DNA of 43,764 nt from Candidatus Heimdallarchaeota archaeon (lineage in GTDB: Archaea; Asgardarchaeota; Heimdallarchaeia; JABLTI01), in the NCBI GenBank assembly GCA_019058275.1, contig JAHLVW010000079.1, positions 1 to 43,764 on the forward strand. The letters are read 5' to 3'. A program made the translations under genes and the position numbers. The notes beneath the pieces were generated by a model. That model worked only from the letters and a program-made list of their open reading frames with translations, was not told the DNA's origin and made no database searches. The stretch's first letter is position 1, and each line of letters begins with the position of its first letter. Positions 35,328 to 43,764 of this stretch are shown piece by piece.

Positions 35328-36035
35328 TTATTTGATTAGATTTTGTTTTTCTTTTGGAAGAAAGGCATAAAGAATAATTTTTATTTGATTAGCGATTACT
35401 TCCTCAAATTTCTCATCTGTTAATGGTTCTCGCATTGGAAAAAGAGGACTCCTAATAACCAAAGGAAGAAAGAGTGAAAGTACTGTAGTAGTACAGTCTT
35501 CAGGTTTAAGGTCTTTTTTTAAGAAGCCATCCTTTTGACAGCGTTTAAAATAAGTCGTAAAAACATCATGAATTTTCAATTCATCATAGAGAATTTTATC
35601 ATATGGTTCATTTTTATATTCTTGGAATTTTTTGTCAGCTTCAATCAGATACTTTGGTATTTGATCTCCCTCTTTTGTCATAAACATCATAAAATAGGGG
35701 AATTCCCTAATTCTATTAATATACAGAGTTCCGATTAAAGGAAGGGAAGTTGTTAAATCAGTAACCATAGCATTTATTGATTGTAGGAATTCCTTGAATG
35801 ATCTAGTAACTATTGGCACATAATGTTCAAATATCCCTTGTAGTACCTTAGTTTTATTCTTGAAGTATCGATAAAGAATAACCTCTGAAATTCTTTCTTC
35901 TTTCGCAATTAAACGCATGCTAACAGAATCATAACCACTAAGAGCAATTAATTTTAGAGCAGTATGTAGTATTGATTCCTTTCTCTGATCCTTTCTTAAT
36001 CTCTTCGCGAATTCTCTTACCATGCTACTCATCAC
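35328..36035 (-). CDS. TetR-family transcriptional regulator
   Basis: A 235-residue TetR-type repressor. The N-terminal helix-turn-helix is at about 18-65: RKESILHTALKLIALSGYDSVSMRLIAKEERISEVILYRYFKNKTKVL. The rest is the all-helical ligand-binding and dimerisation domain. ATG 36035 could be replaced by the adjacent in-frame ATG (36032) or the one at 36023. It is divergent from the large MMPL exporter; the 114-nt space between them holds a perfect palindrome. The regulator is likely to repress the exporter and itself, relieved by the exported compound. Confidence 0.93.
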   Translation of the reverse strand: MMSSMVREFAKRLRKDQRKESILHTALKLIALSGYDSVSMRLIAKEERISEVILYRYFKNKTKVLQGIFEHYVPIVTRSFKEFLQSINAMVTDLTTSLPLIGTLYINRIREFPYFMMFMTKEGDQIPKYLIEADKKFQEYKNEPYDKILYDELKIHDVFTTYFKRCQKDGFLKKDLKPEDCTTTVLSLFLPLVIRSPLFPMREPLTDEKFEEVIANQIKIILYAFLPKEKQNLIK

Positions 36036-36071
36036 TTATAAATAACAGTTAAGTTAATAAAAAGGTTATTC

Positions 36072-36095
36072 TAAGTTAATACTAGTATTAACTTA
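36072..36095. promoter_or_regulatory. 24-bp perfect palindrome, likely TetR operator
   Basis: Left arm TAAGTTAATACT (36072-36083) and its exact reverse complement AGTATTAACTTA (36084-36095). A further half-site AAGTTAATA occurs at 36051-36059. It lies in the divergent promoter region, about 37 nt upstream of the TetR start and 55 nt from the MMPL start; the AT-rich arms can overlap TATA elements of both genes. A site of this size and symmetry is what TetR dimers bind. Confidence 0.8.
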
Positions 36096-36149
36096 ATCTC
36101 ATCCAGGATATGGGAAAGGAAAAACACTCATGAATGTCAATATACGAAG

Positions 36150-39100
36150 ATGAATAGTTTGGAGAAAGAGAGAAAGTCAGAAAAAAAGAAACCAAGATTC
36201 CAAAGATTGGGAATTTTTGTAACAGACAATTATAAGATAATACTCATTGTTTGGTTATTCATTCTTGGTTCAGCTGTCTATCCTGCAATAAGATTACAAA
36301 AAGTATTAAGCTACAATGAATTGGAATTTTTGCCTGATAATCTAGAGTATCATGAAGGAGAAGTTATATTCAATGAGCTTTTCCCTTCAAACTCAACTGG
36401 AAACACAATCATAGTAATTCAATCAAACTCTTCAATTACCTCGCAAGAGATTCTAGATTATATAGAAGCCTTAACTGAGAGAATTTACCAAGATTATAGT
36501 GATAGCATTTTAGATTTGCAAAGTATATTGACTGTTTTCAATGGCTATAATGATTCTTATTGGGATTTAATGAATAGTGCTAAACTAATTTTGAATGAGA
36601 CATTATATAATGAAATTAACATAGCGAATCAAGCAATGTATACAGCTAAAACTGAAATAGAAGATTTATGGAATCAGATTTCAGTACTTTATCTTCTTTC
36701 TTGGTTTAATATCTCAAGAACATATTATTATGGTGTATATAATACATCGCTATTTGATTCTGGACCATCCTCTTCTGTCTATCAAACAGTAGCATTAGAA
36801 ACGAATTTTACAGATGATATGTCAATTACAGAAGAGTATATTGATCTAGTTTATAATTCAATACTTAGTAATCTTCCAGATCCTTATCTACTAAATGATC
36901 AAGAATTACATGGTATTGTTTTAGAAATTGTCAATGCTACATTATTCCAAGAAATCAATGATGTTGAAAGCATGTCAATTGAAACCTATAATGAGGAAAT
37001 TTATCCTTATCTTTTTGCTTACTATAATAATTGGACTGATGCCTTTTATCAACAAATAACTGATATGAGATATAGCATTGTTAATGGTACTCATCTAAGT
37101 TCTAATATGTATTCTAACACAACTATTCCAAATGCATATCTGAGTCAGAATATAGTTTTAGCAACACTTCAAAGTATCAATAATACTTCTTATTCGGGGT
37201 TTGATGTAAAATCGATAATTCTCTTAGAAACCCTTGAATCATTGGATATGACAATACTCATTGAAGAATTTGTCACTTATCTACCTATTTCAATAGAAGA
37301 ATTGGAATCCAATATTGAACCATTATTACCCATATTTGTAGAGCAAATATACAATTTAGGACCTAATCCTTCAACATTAGCTTTAACAACTTTGACAACA
37401 GAGATGATTAATCAAATAACAGATATTATTACTCTACTTTATCCACCAATTGAATCAATTGATGATTTACCAGAAATAGTCTCACAATGGGTATTAAGTG
37501 AAGATGGAAAAACAAGCCTTTTGCTTGTAATGTATAATGGTTTTGGTAAAACATTAGATGAAATAGATCAAATGGTAAAAGCAGGTGATGCAGGAATAGG
37601 ACAACTAGCTCATGATCTTGCAGATGAAATGAACTTAGTAGGAACCAATATTTATCACACTGGTGATGAAATGGTTACAAATACTTGGGTGACTCTTACT
37701 GGTGAAGATGCCATGATAATAGATATCTTCACCATTGTTTTTGTTCTAATAATTTTGTTAGTTGTTTTCTGCAGTATTGTTGCTCCTTTAATTCCACTTA
37801 TTGCTATAGGTTCATCAATAACAGTTTCAATGGCTATTTTATGGTTCATTTCTTTTGGGATGGATATTCATTTTCTTGCTGTATTGTTTCTTACAATAAC
37901 ATCACTTGGCGCGGGTGTTGATTACTGTATTTTCATTTTCTCCAGATATAATGAAGAACGAAAGAAGGATTATACAAAACAAGAAGCAATGATAACAGCA
38001 ATGACCTATGCTGGTGAGTCTGTTTTCCATTCTGGTTTAACGGTTATGGTCGGTTTTGGGGCAATGATAATACCTAATTTTCCTTTGTTGAGAGTTCTGG
38101 GGATAGCAATGGTGGTTGGTATAACTATCTCTATGAGCTCTGCATTGATAGTAGTACCAGCAATGATAATGCTTCTAGGAGATGTCGTTTGGTGGCCTAG
38201 AATATTACAGGTCGTATTTAGACCACAAAAATGGTTTAAAGGAAAGGAAAAAGCTACTCTAGAAAATGAACTTGAAAATGTTCCAGAAGGTACATCTATT
38301 ATTAAGAAAAAAGAAAATGAGCAACAGGAACACAAAAAGAACATTATGATAAGATTTTCTAATTTCATTACAAAAAATGGGTTAATAATTACAACATTAA
38401 CACTTGTATCAGTTGTTCCCTTTATTTATTTCACAGCAACCATGGAAACAAGTACTGATTTTATGGGGATGCTTCCAAAAGACTTTGAAGGAACTATAGG
38501 AAGATATATTCTTTCTGAAGCAATGACTGTGGGTGATCCAACATCAATTAATATTTTATTCTATGATTTAAACCAAAGTCCCTTAGAGTATGATCTAAGA
38601 ATTCAGACAGCAATTATAACAGAATCTCTAATGACAATAGATCATGTAAGCACAATACGGGCAACTGTACGTCCACTTGGATTACTAATGATAGATGCCA
38701 TTGATGGTCCTTTTGAAAGTTATACTAGATCTTTCGTAGGAAAGGACAATAGGTCGATGTTAATTGAAATCTATATTGATAAATCCCCATATGCAAAAGA
38801 AACAGAGGATTTTCTAAGTATTTTACCGACTATACTTACAGATTTAATTGACAGTCGAAACTTAGATTTGATAGCTGAAGGAAAAATACATTATCTTGGT
38901 TATGGACAAGCACTTTACGAAATTAAGCAAGTTACAGATGGATCCTATCCTATTGTTATCCCGATTGTAATCGTTGGTGTATATTTAGTATTATTCTTCC
39001 TATTTGGTTCATATTTTACACCTATCAGATTAATTCTAACAATTACAATGGGTATAGGAATTACTCTTGGGCTTTTGCAATTAGTATTTGCAATAGGATT

Positions 39101-39551
39101 CAATGTGCCTATATTCTGGTTGCTACCACTAATGCTGTTCTCAATATTAATGGGATTAGGATTGGATTATGATATTTTTCTGGTAACGAGAATAAAGGAA
39201 TATTATGATAAAGGTTTAAGTAATAAAGATGCCATTGCTCAAGCTCTTAATCATACAGCTTCAATTATTACTTCTTGTGGAACAGTTATGGCTGCAGCCT
39301 ACTCAACTCTAATAATCTCTCGTTTGTGGCATTTACGTGAATTAGGTTTTGCATTTGCTATAGCAATAATCCTAGATGCTACTTTAATTAGACTCATAGT
39401 AGTTCCTGCGATGATGGTTTTGTTGGAGAAACTGAATTGGAAAGGACCTAAATGGCTGATGAAACGGAGACATTATTCACCAGAGATAGCAAATTCATCT
39501 GAAAATAGTAATGAAATAATTACCTTAGATGATAAGATGGTTAAAAGATAA
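36150..39551 (+). CDS. MMPL/RND-superfamily exporter
   Basis: An 1133-residue membrane protein of the MMPL/RND class. There is one helix at about 27-47, then a large external region (about 55-520) with many Asn-x-Ser/Thr sites and Tyr-rich segments; a cluster of helices follows at about 530-690 with SLGAGVDYCIFIFSRYNEE, the conserved Asp/Tyr motif in the proton relay. After a charged cytoplasmic loop (about 690-735) the second half repeats the design: an external domain of about 770-935 and helices at about 940-1110, with GLGLDYDIFLVTRIKEYY and TSCGTVMAAAYSTL. MMPL proteins move lipids or hydrophobic compounds. TetR control suggests export of a toxic or signalling compound. ATG 36150 follows GGATATGGGAAAGG. 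Confidence 0.93.
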   Translation: MNSLEKERKSEKKKPRFQRLGIFVTDNYKIILIVWLFILGSAVYPAIRLQKVLSYNELEFLPDNLEYHEGEVIFNELFPSNSTGNTIIVIQSNSSITSQEILDYIEALTERIYQDYSDSILDLQSILTVFNGYNDSYWDLMNSAKLILNETLYNEINIANQAMYTAKTEIEDLWNQISVLYLLSWFNISRTYYYGVYNTSLFDSGPSSSVYQTVALETNFTDDMSITEEYIDLVYNSILSNLPDPYLLNDQELHGIVLEIVNATLFQEINDVESMSIETYNEEIYPYLFAYYNNWTDAFYQQITDMRYSIVNGTHLSSNMYSNTTIPNAYLSQNIVLATLQSINNTSYSGFDVKSIILLETLESLDMTILIEEFVTYLPISIEELESNIEPLLPIFVEQIYNLGPNPSTLALTTLTTEMINQITDIITLLYPPIESIDDLPEIVSQWVLSEDGKTSLLLVMYNGFGKTLDEIDQMVKAGDAGIGQLAHDLADEMNLVGTNIYHTGDEMVTNTWVTLTGEDAMIIDIFTIVFVLIILLVVFCSIVAPLIPLIAIGSSITVSMAILWFISFGMDIHFLAVLFLTITSLGAGVDYCIFIFSRYNEERKKDYTKQEAMITAMTYAGESVFHSGLTVMVGFGAMIIPNFPLLRVLGIAMVVGITISMSSALIVVPAMIMLLGDVVWWPRILQVVFRPQKWFKGKEKATLENELENVPEGTSIIKKKENEQQEHKKNIMIRFSNFITKNGLIITTLTLVSVVPFIYFTATMETSTDFMGMLPKDFEGTIGRYILSEAMTVGDPTSINILFYDLNQSPLEYDLRIQTAIITESLMTIDHVSTIRATVRPLGLLMIDAIDGPFESYTRSFVGKDNRSMLIEIYIDKSPYAKETEDFLSILPTILTDLIDSRNLDLIAEGKIHYLGYGQALYEIKQVTDGSYPIVIPIVIVGVYLVLFFLFGSYFTPIRLILTITMGIGITLGLLQLVFAIGFNVPIFWLLPLMLFSILMGLGLDYDIFLVTRIKEYYDKGLSNKDAIAQALNHTASIITSCGTVMAAAYSTLIISRLWHLRELGFAFAIAIILDATLIRLIVVPAMMVLLEKLNWKGPKWLMKRRHYSPEIANSSENSNEIITLDDKMVKR

Positions 39552-39720
39552 AGTAAAAATGTTAAAATATGCTTTAGCAACAATTGCAAAAAAATCACAA
39601 TTCTTTTATTCTAATTGTTTTGCCGATTAAGTAGAATTTAATTAGTTACTTAGTTGACGAATAAATTCATTGCAAAAAAGCAATTGTTTAAATTTGTATA
39701 ATTAAGGAGAAAACAAAATA

Positions 39721-42423
39721 ATGACGAATAAATATGTTTATTCATTTGATGAAGGAAAAGCAGATATGAAAAATCTCCTTGGAGGAAAAGGAGCCAATTT
39801 ATCAGAAATGACAAATTTAGGCATTCCAGTTCCACCAGGTTTTACGATTACAACTGAAACTTGTATCGAATACTTAGCAAATAAAAATACTTTTCCAAAA
39901 GATATGCTAGCACAAGCTGACAAAGCATTGGCAAATCTTGAGAAAAAGATGGGTAAAAAACTAGGTGACCCAAAAGATCCTTTGTTAGTTAGTGTTCGAA
40001 GTGGTGCAAGAATCAGTATGCCAGGAATGATGGATACTGTCCTTAATCTTGGTTTAAATGATAAAGCAGTTAAAGGTATTGCTGAAGTCTCTGAAGATGA
40101 AAGATTTGCTTATGATTCATATAGAAGATTCATCATGATGTTCGGTGATGTAGTAAAGTACATTGAAAGAAAGAAATTTGATGAACTCCTAAACAAAATG
40201 AAAGAAGAAAAAAACGTTCAAGATGATTTAGATCTATCTACTGACGACTTGAAAGAACTAGTGGAACAATTCAAACAATTGTACAAAGACAAACTAGGTA
40301 AAGACTTCCCTCAAGATCCTAAAATTCAATTACAAGATTCTATCCATGCAGTTTTCGCATCATGGAATAATGAAAGAGCTATTAATTATCGTAACCATGA
40401 AGGCATTCCACATGACATGGGGACAGCAATAAATGTTCAAGTCATGGTTTATGGTAATCTTGGCAAGAACAGTGCTACTGGTGTTGCATTTACTCGTAAT
40501 CCATCAAATGGTGCTAAAGAAAGATTTGGAGAATACCTAACGCAAGCACAAGGTGAAGATGTAGTTGCTGGTATAAGAACACCAAAACAAATTGCTAAAT
40601 TGAAAGAAGAAATGCCTAAGATGTATAAAGAATTTGATGAAATCTGTGAGAACCTTGAGAAACATTACAGTGATATTCAAGACGTTGAATTTACCGTTCA
40701 ACAAGGCAAATTCTTTATGTTGCAAACAAGAACAGGTAAGAGAACTGGTATAGCAGCAGCAAAAATCGCATATGACCTAGTTAATGAAGGTATGATCGAT
40801 AAGAGAACTGCTGTAAGCAGAATTACTCCAAGGGATGTTGAAAATACTCTTTTCCCACAAATTGATTGGAAGAATCCTAAACAAGAAATTGTTGTAATCG
40901 AAGGTAAGGAAGTAAAAGCACAAGCATTTGCTAAAGGTTTGCCAGCAAGTCCAGGTGCAGCAACAGGTATTGCTATGTTTAGTGCAGACAAAGCAAAAGA
41001 GGAAGCTGATAAAGGAAATCCAGTTATACTTGTTAGTGAAGAAACTAGTCCTGAAGACTTTCATGGCATGGCTGCTAGCGAAGGTATTATTACTGCTCGA
41101 GGTGGAATGACCTCCCATGCAGCAGTTGTTTCAAGGCAAATAGGAACAACTTGTATTGCTGGTGCGGGAGATGTTTCAGGCATGCACTTTTTTGGCTTAA
41201 GTGTTATTGGAATGAATGACATTGAAGTTAAAGAGGGAGAATGGATGACTCTAGATGGATTTGAAGCAGTTGCTTACAAAGGTAAATTACCATTGAAGAA
41301 ATCAGAATTATCAGATGAAATGAAAACAATTCTTAAATGGGCTGATGAAATAGCTATCAAAGAAGGAAAAGGCTTCCATGTAAGAACTAATGCTGATAAA
41401 CCAGATCAAACTAAAGTTGCTATTGATTATGGAGCTTTAGGTGTTGGTCTTGCAAGAACTGAACATATGTTTATGGAAAAAGATAGATTGCCTATCGTAC
41501 AAAAAATGATTTTAGCAAGAGATTCTCCAGAGATAAGAAGAAAATACGTTTTTGAACTTCTACCATTCCAAAGAGGAGATTTTGAAGGAATTTTCAGAGA
41601 AGCAAAAGGTTATCCAGTTACTATTAGATTAATTGATCCACCTCTACACGAATTCTTACCAGATGAAATTGAATTACTCGAGAAAATCTGGAAGAACAAA
41701 TTACCAGTAGATTCTGAAGAAGCGAAGCTCTTAAGAGAGGTTCAAGCAACCAAAGAATCGAATCCAATGATGGGATTCAGAGGTGTCAGATTATGCTTAG
41801 GTATTCCTGAATTAATCGAAATGCAATCAAGAGCAATTCTTGAAGCAGCCTCTAATGTTAAAAAAGAAGGACAAGATGTTTATCCTGAAATCATGGTCCC
41901 AGTCGTCGGATTTGTAAAAGAATTCGAACTTGCTAAAGATATCATTATGAAAACAAAAGATGCTGTTGAGAAAGAATCAGGTGTTAAACTTGACAAATTC
42001 AAAGTTGGCACTATGATTGAAGTTCCACGTGCAGCACTTGTTTCTCAACAAATAGCTGAAACAGGTTGTCAATTCTTCAGCTTCGGTACTAACGATTTAC
42101 ATCAAATGGGCTTAGGATTCTCCCGTGACGATGCTGCTAAGTTTATCGGTTTGTATCTTGAACTTGGAATTCTTGAAGAAAATCCATTCGTTTCCATTGA
42201 GCAATCTGGTATTGGTCAGCTTATGGAAATGACTGTTGAAGGTGGTCGTAAGGGTTACAAAGAAATTGAGATTGGTATCTGTGGTGAACAAGGTGGTGAA
42301 CCAAAATCAATTGATTTCTGTTATAGAATTGGTTTGGATTACGTCAGTTGTTCTCCATTAAGAGTTCCTGTAGCCCGTTTAGCAGCAGCTCATGCGGTTA
42401 TTACTAATGGTCCAAGAAAATGA
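39721..42423 (+). CDS. ppdK: Pyruvate, phosphate dikinase
   Basis: A 900-residue enzyme interconverting pyruvate, ATP and phosphate with PEP, AMP and diphosphate; it links glycolysis or gluconeogenesis with pyruvate metabolism. Length and order are normal: ATP-grasp domain from the N-terminus (GGKGANLSEM, SVRSGARISMPGMMDT), phosphohistidine domain with catalytic His466 in GGMTSHAAVV, and C-terminal TIM barrel with LGVGLARTEHMF, NPMMGFRGVRL, FFSFGTNDLHQMGLG and the catalytic Cys854 in GICGEQGG. AAGGAGAAAA lies 10 nt before ATG. In archaea this route often replaces pyruvate kinase. A single gene ending in a hairpin terminator. Confidence 0.97.
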   Translation: MTNKYVYSFDEGKADMKNLLGGKGANLSEMTNLGIPVPPGFTITTETCIEYLANKNTFPKDMLAQADKALANLEKKMGKKLGDPKDPLLVSVRSGARISMPGMMDTVLNLGLNDKAVKGIAEVSEDERFAYDSYRRFIMMFGDVVKYIERKKFDELLNKMKEEKNVQDDLDLSTDDLKELVEQFKQLYKDKLGKDFPQDPKIQLQDSIHAVFASWNNERAINYRNHEGIPHDMGTAINVQVMVYGNLGKNSATGVAFTRNPSNGAKERFGEYLTQAQGEDVVAGIRTPKQIAKLKEEMPKMYKEFDEICENLEKHYSDIQDVEFTVQQGKFFMLQTRTGKRTGIAAAKIAYDLVNEGMIDKRTAVSRITPRDVENTLFPQIDWKNPKQEIVVIEGKEVKAQAFAKGLPASPGAATGIAMFSADKAKEEADKGNPVILVSEETSPEDFHGMAASEGIITARGGMTSHAAVVSRQIGTTCIAGAGDVSGMHFFGLSVIGMNDIEVKEGEWMTLDGFEAVAYKGKLPLKKSELSDEMKTILKWADEIAIKEGKGFHVRTNADKPDQTKVAIDYGALGVGLARTEHMFMEKDRLPIVQKMILARDSPEIRRKYVFELLPFQRGDFEGIFREAKGYPVTIRLIDPPLHEFLPDEIELLEKIWKNKLPVDSEEAKLLREVQATKESNPMMGFRGVRLCLGIPELIEMQSRAILEAASNVKKEGQDVYPEIMVPVVGFVKEFELAKDIIMKTKDAVEKESGVKLDKFKVGTMIEVPRAALVSQQIAETGCQFFSFGTNDLHQMGLGFSRDDAAKFIGLYLELGILEENPFVSIEQSGIGQLMEMTVEGGRKGYKEIEIGICGEQGGEPKSIDFCYRIGLDYVSCSPLRVPVARLAAAHAVITNGPRK

Positions 42424-42439
42424 ACTTCGGATGAAGAAT

Positions 42440-42473
42440 GAGAGACTTTTCTCTCTTCTTTTTTTCTTTTCAA
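42440..42473 (+). terminator. Hairpin plus T-rich tract after ppdK
   Basis: GAGAGA (42440-42445), loop CTTT, TCTCTC (42450-42455), followed at once by a T-rich tract to about 42473. Well formed terminator 17 nt after the ppdK stop. Confidence 0.75.
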
Positions 42474-42552
42474 TTATTTCTATCCTGATTGTGACTTTTC
42501 TGTAAATATATAAGATAATACAACGAAAAATACTATGGTGTTCTTTAACTGT

Positions 42553-43365
42553 TTAGTATTTATTCTTGATCCTATATTTCACACAACCAAGTCCTGCTGT
42601 TCGGTTTGCTCCCACATTACTAAATTCTGCGAATTGCGCTAAAGCATGGATCCAGCGTCGATAATCTTCCTCTCCTGAGAGTTGGTATCTTACCCATCCC
42701 TTAAAACCGATTTTTGGTGCATTCTTAGCAATATATACTGAATGAGTGCTCAGGTTATAAGCATTGATCGAGATGTGATTTTCTAACCATGAAAATAATC
42801 CTGTTTTGTCGACCATAGCTTGCTCTTCATTAAAAGCATTCCATAAAGTTGCTAGGTTCATAAAAACATACCGTGGATCAGGATAGCGCAGCGGAAAATC
42901 TTGTTTTGCTATGTTGAAATAGGTTGGTGTAAGAAAGGATAGCGAAAATGTTGATGGTAACTGTTCTATTTCCATCAGCAACTCCTTAACGCTCTTTTTC
43001 TTTATCTCTATACTTACAACATTGAACTCCCCTTCAGCTAATTGTAATTTTATTTCATCTTTTTGCAGAGAGATTTTGACCATTCGTTCAGCTAGTTTCT
43101 GTGTTAAAATTCCTAGTCTGAATTTTAATGACAATCCGTCTTCTACAATTATTTCCCCCCTTCTGGTTCTCTTCAATCGTTTGTCAAAAGGAATTAGTGG
43201 TGATAATCCATAAGGTCGTATTTTATTTCCCACATGCATTTTATCAGCAAATTCACTGTCAAAATTCTTTATAGTTTGTAATATTGCTCCCCTTATTAGC
43301 TGACCTGTAAAAGAAGGAAGTAAGCAATTTGTTCTTGCTTTTAGTATAAATTCAAAATTATACAT
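42553..43365 (-). CDS. cas6: CRISPR-associated endoribonuclease Cas6
   Basis: A 270-residue RAMP-fold RNase that cuts the pre-crRNA within repeats. The N-terminal half (LKARTNCLLPSFTGQLIRGAIL) is like the first ferredoxin fold, LSFLTPTYF is the usual start of the second fold, and the C-terminal FAEFSNVGANRTAGLGCVKYR (245-265) contains the glycine-rich loop (VGANRTAGLG) that ends most Cas6 proteins. GTGGAGATATG shows a good ribosome binding site before ATG 43365. It lies 22 nt after the stop of an upstream gene on the same strand, so it is the last gene of an operon that extends past the window. No CRISPR repeat array follows in the 130 nt to ppdK. Confidence 0.88.
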   Translation of the reverse strand: MYNFEFILKARTNCLLPSFTGQLIRGAILQTIKNFDSEFADKMHVGNKIRPYGLSPLIPFDKRLKRTRRGEIIVEDGLSLKFRLGILTQKLAERMVKISLQKDEIKLQLAEGEFNVVSIEIKKKSVKELLMEIEQLPSTFSLSFLTPTYFNIAKQDFPLRYPDPRYVFMNLATLWNAFNEEQAMVDKTGLFSWLENHISINAYNLSTHSVYIAKNAPKIGFKGWVRYQLSGEEDYRRWIHALAQFAEFSNVGANRTAGLGCVKYRIKNKY

Positions 43366-43387
43366 ATCTCCACCACTTGAATTTCTC

Positions 43388-43764
43388 CTATAATAGTAAT
43401 CCTCTCTCTGGATTATAGGGAATTTGTGCTATATAATAGTCATTCCACTTTTTAATTTGATTCTTATCCTTTAATTTCATGAAATGATTCGTTGAAATGC
43501 TGACAATTATTTCGGGTATTAAATACTCTCTTTTATTATCCACATGTGATCTCAATTCTTCTTCATAATACTCCGGTATAATCTCATAAGAATCAAACAA
43601 CTCATAGAATTCTTCTTTTTTATGATGTCCCAAGAATGGAAAACACTGTTCTCTTACCTTTCGGAATTCCACAAAAATCTTATTGAAAGTATTATTTTCT
43701 TCTTCTGTATAACCTTGTTCATAGACTTTTTCTACTAGATTTCTTACAATAAGTTCATTTAGAT
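43388..43764 (-). CDS. C-terminal part of a protein, probably CRISPR-associated (cut by window edge)
   Basis: The frame is open to the right window edge (first complete codon at 43762) and ends at TAG 43390-43388. About 124 residues are visible: VRNLVEKVYEQGYTEEENN, FRKVREQCFPFLGHHKKEEF, IPEIIVSISTNHFMKLKDK, and the tail YIAQIPYNPERGLLL. The closing Y-x-P-E-x-G-L pattern resembles the end of some Cas3 helicases, but this is weak. Immediate neighbour and same strand as cas6 (22-nt gap), so a Cas component is most likely; a start at the ATG-less visible part is not expected. The family cannot be fixed from this fragment. Confidence 0.55.
   Translation of the reverse strand, partial: LNELIVRNLVEKVYEQGYTEEENNTFNKIFVEFRKVREQCFPFLGHHKKEEFYELFDSYEIIPEYYEEELRSHVDNKREYLIPEIIVSISTNHFMKLKDKNQIKKWNDYYIAQIPYNPERGLLL

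Noticed and set aside
38006..38368. Minus-strand open frame of 120 codons inside the MMPL gene
   Set aside because: Antisense to membrane helices and the charged loop; no independent signal.
39655..39735. Repeated GACGAATAAAT at 39656 and 39722 before and in ppdK
   Set aside because: An 11-nt AT-rich direct repeat could easily be chance; one copy is coding.
42424..43764. CRISPR array near cas6
   Set aside because: No direct repeats with regular spacing were seen between ppdK and cas6 or within the window; an array, if any, lies outside.

Overview
The window is AT-rich (the SRP RNA gene stands out as a GC-rich island) and clearly archaeal: it carries archaeal/eukaryal-type ribosomal proteins L7Ae, S28e and L24e, an archaeal-type SRP RNA, a type 2 isopentenyl diphosphate isomerase, a TtuA-type tRNA thiolase with paired zinc fingers, a type IV pilin-like signal, a tungsten aldehyde:ferredoxin oxidoreductase and Cas6. 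An Rpn11/Csn5-like JAMM protein, many HEAT-like repeats, LVIVD-repeat surface proteins and a kynureninase together suggest an Asgard archaeon, perhaps of the Heimdallarchaeia side. That placement is inference from gene content; no phylogeny was run.

Left part (1-7600). A JAMM-domain protein with a C-terminal membrane anchor is followed by a frame-broken GNAT acetyltransferase on the minus strand. Next comes a plus-strand run: HEAT-repeat protein, isopentenyl diphosphate isomerase (idi-2), second HEAT-repeat protein, then the ribosomal operon rpl7ae-rps28e-rpl24e. The rpl7ae leader folds into a K-turn-like hairpin that covers the ribosome binding site, as expected for L7Ae autoregulation. After an orphan 207-residue protein lie the SRP RNA gene (minus strand) and a decayed C-terminal fragment of aconitase.

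Middle part (7600-25000). A TtuA-family tRNA thiolase and a site-2-type intramembrane protease lie on the minus strand. A nucleotidyltransferase, a radical SAM protein, a four-helix membrane protein, a small winged-helix-like protein and an MFS transporter lie on the plus strand. Then a minus-strand block holds two tandem-duplicated LVIVD-repeat exoproteins whose upstream regions are also duplicated, a DUF3303 protein, a terpenoid-cyclase-fold protein and a 1620-residue protein made of two UvrA units in tandem (four ABC ATPase domains). The last two overlap by 4 nt.

Right part (25000-43764). This holds a methyltransferase, a TM2 protein, oligoendopeptidase F, kynureninase, a type IV pilin-like protein, a histidine phosphatase, an alpha/beta hydrolase, a tungsten oxidoreductase, an SCP2 lipid-binding protein and a TIGR04076 protein. 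A TetR repressor is divergent from a large MMPL/RND exporter, with a perfect 24-bp palindrome between them. Pyruvate phosphate dikinase follows, and the window ends in the 3' end of a CRISPR-Cas operon (cas6 preceded by a gene cut by the window edge). No CRISPR array, tRNA, insertion sequence or origin was recognised.
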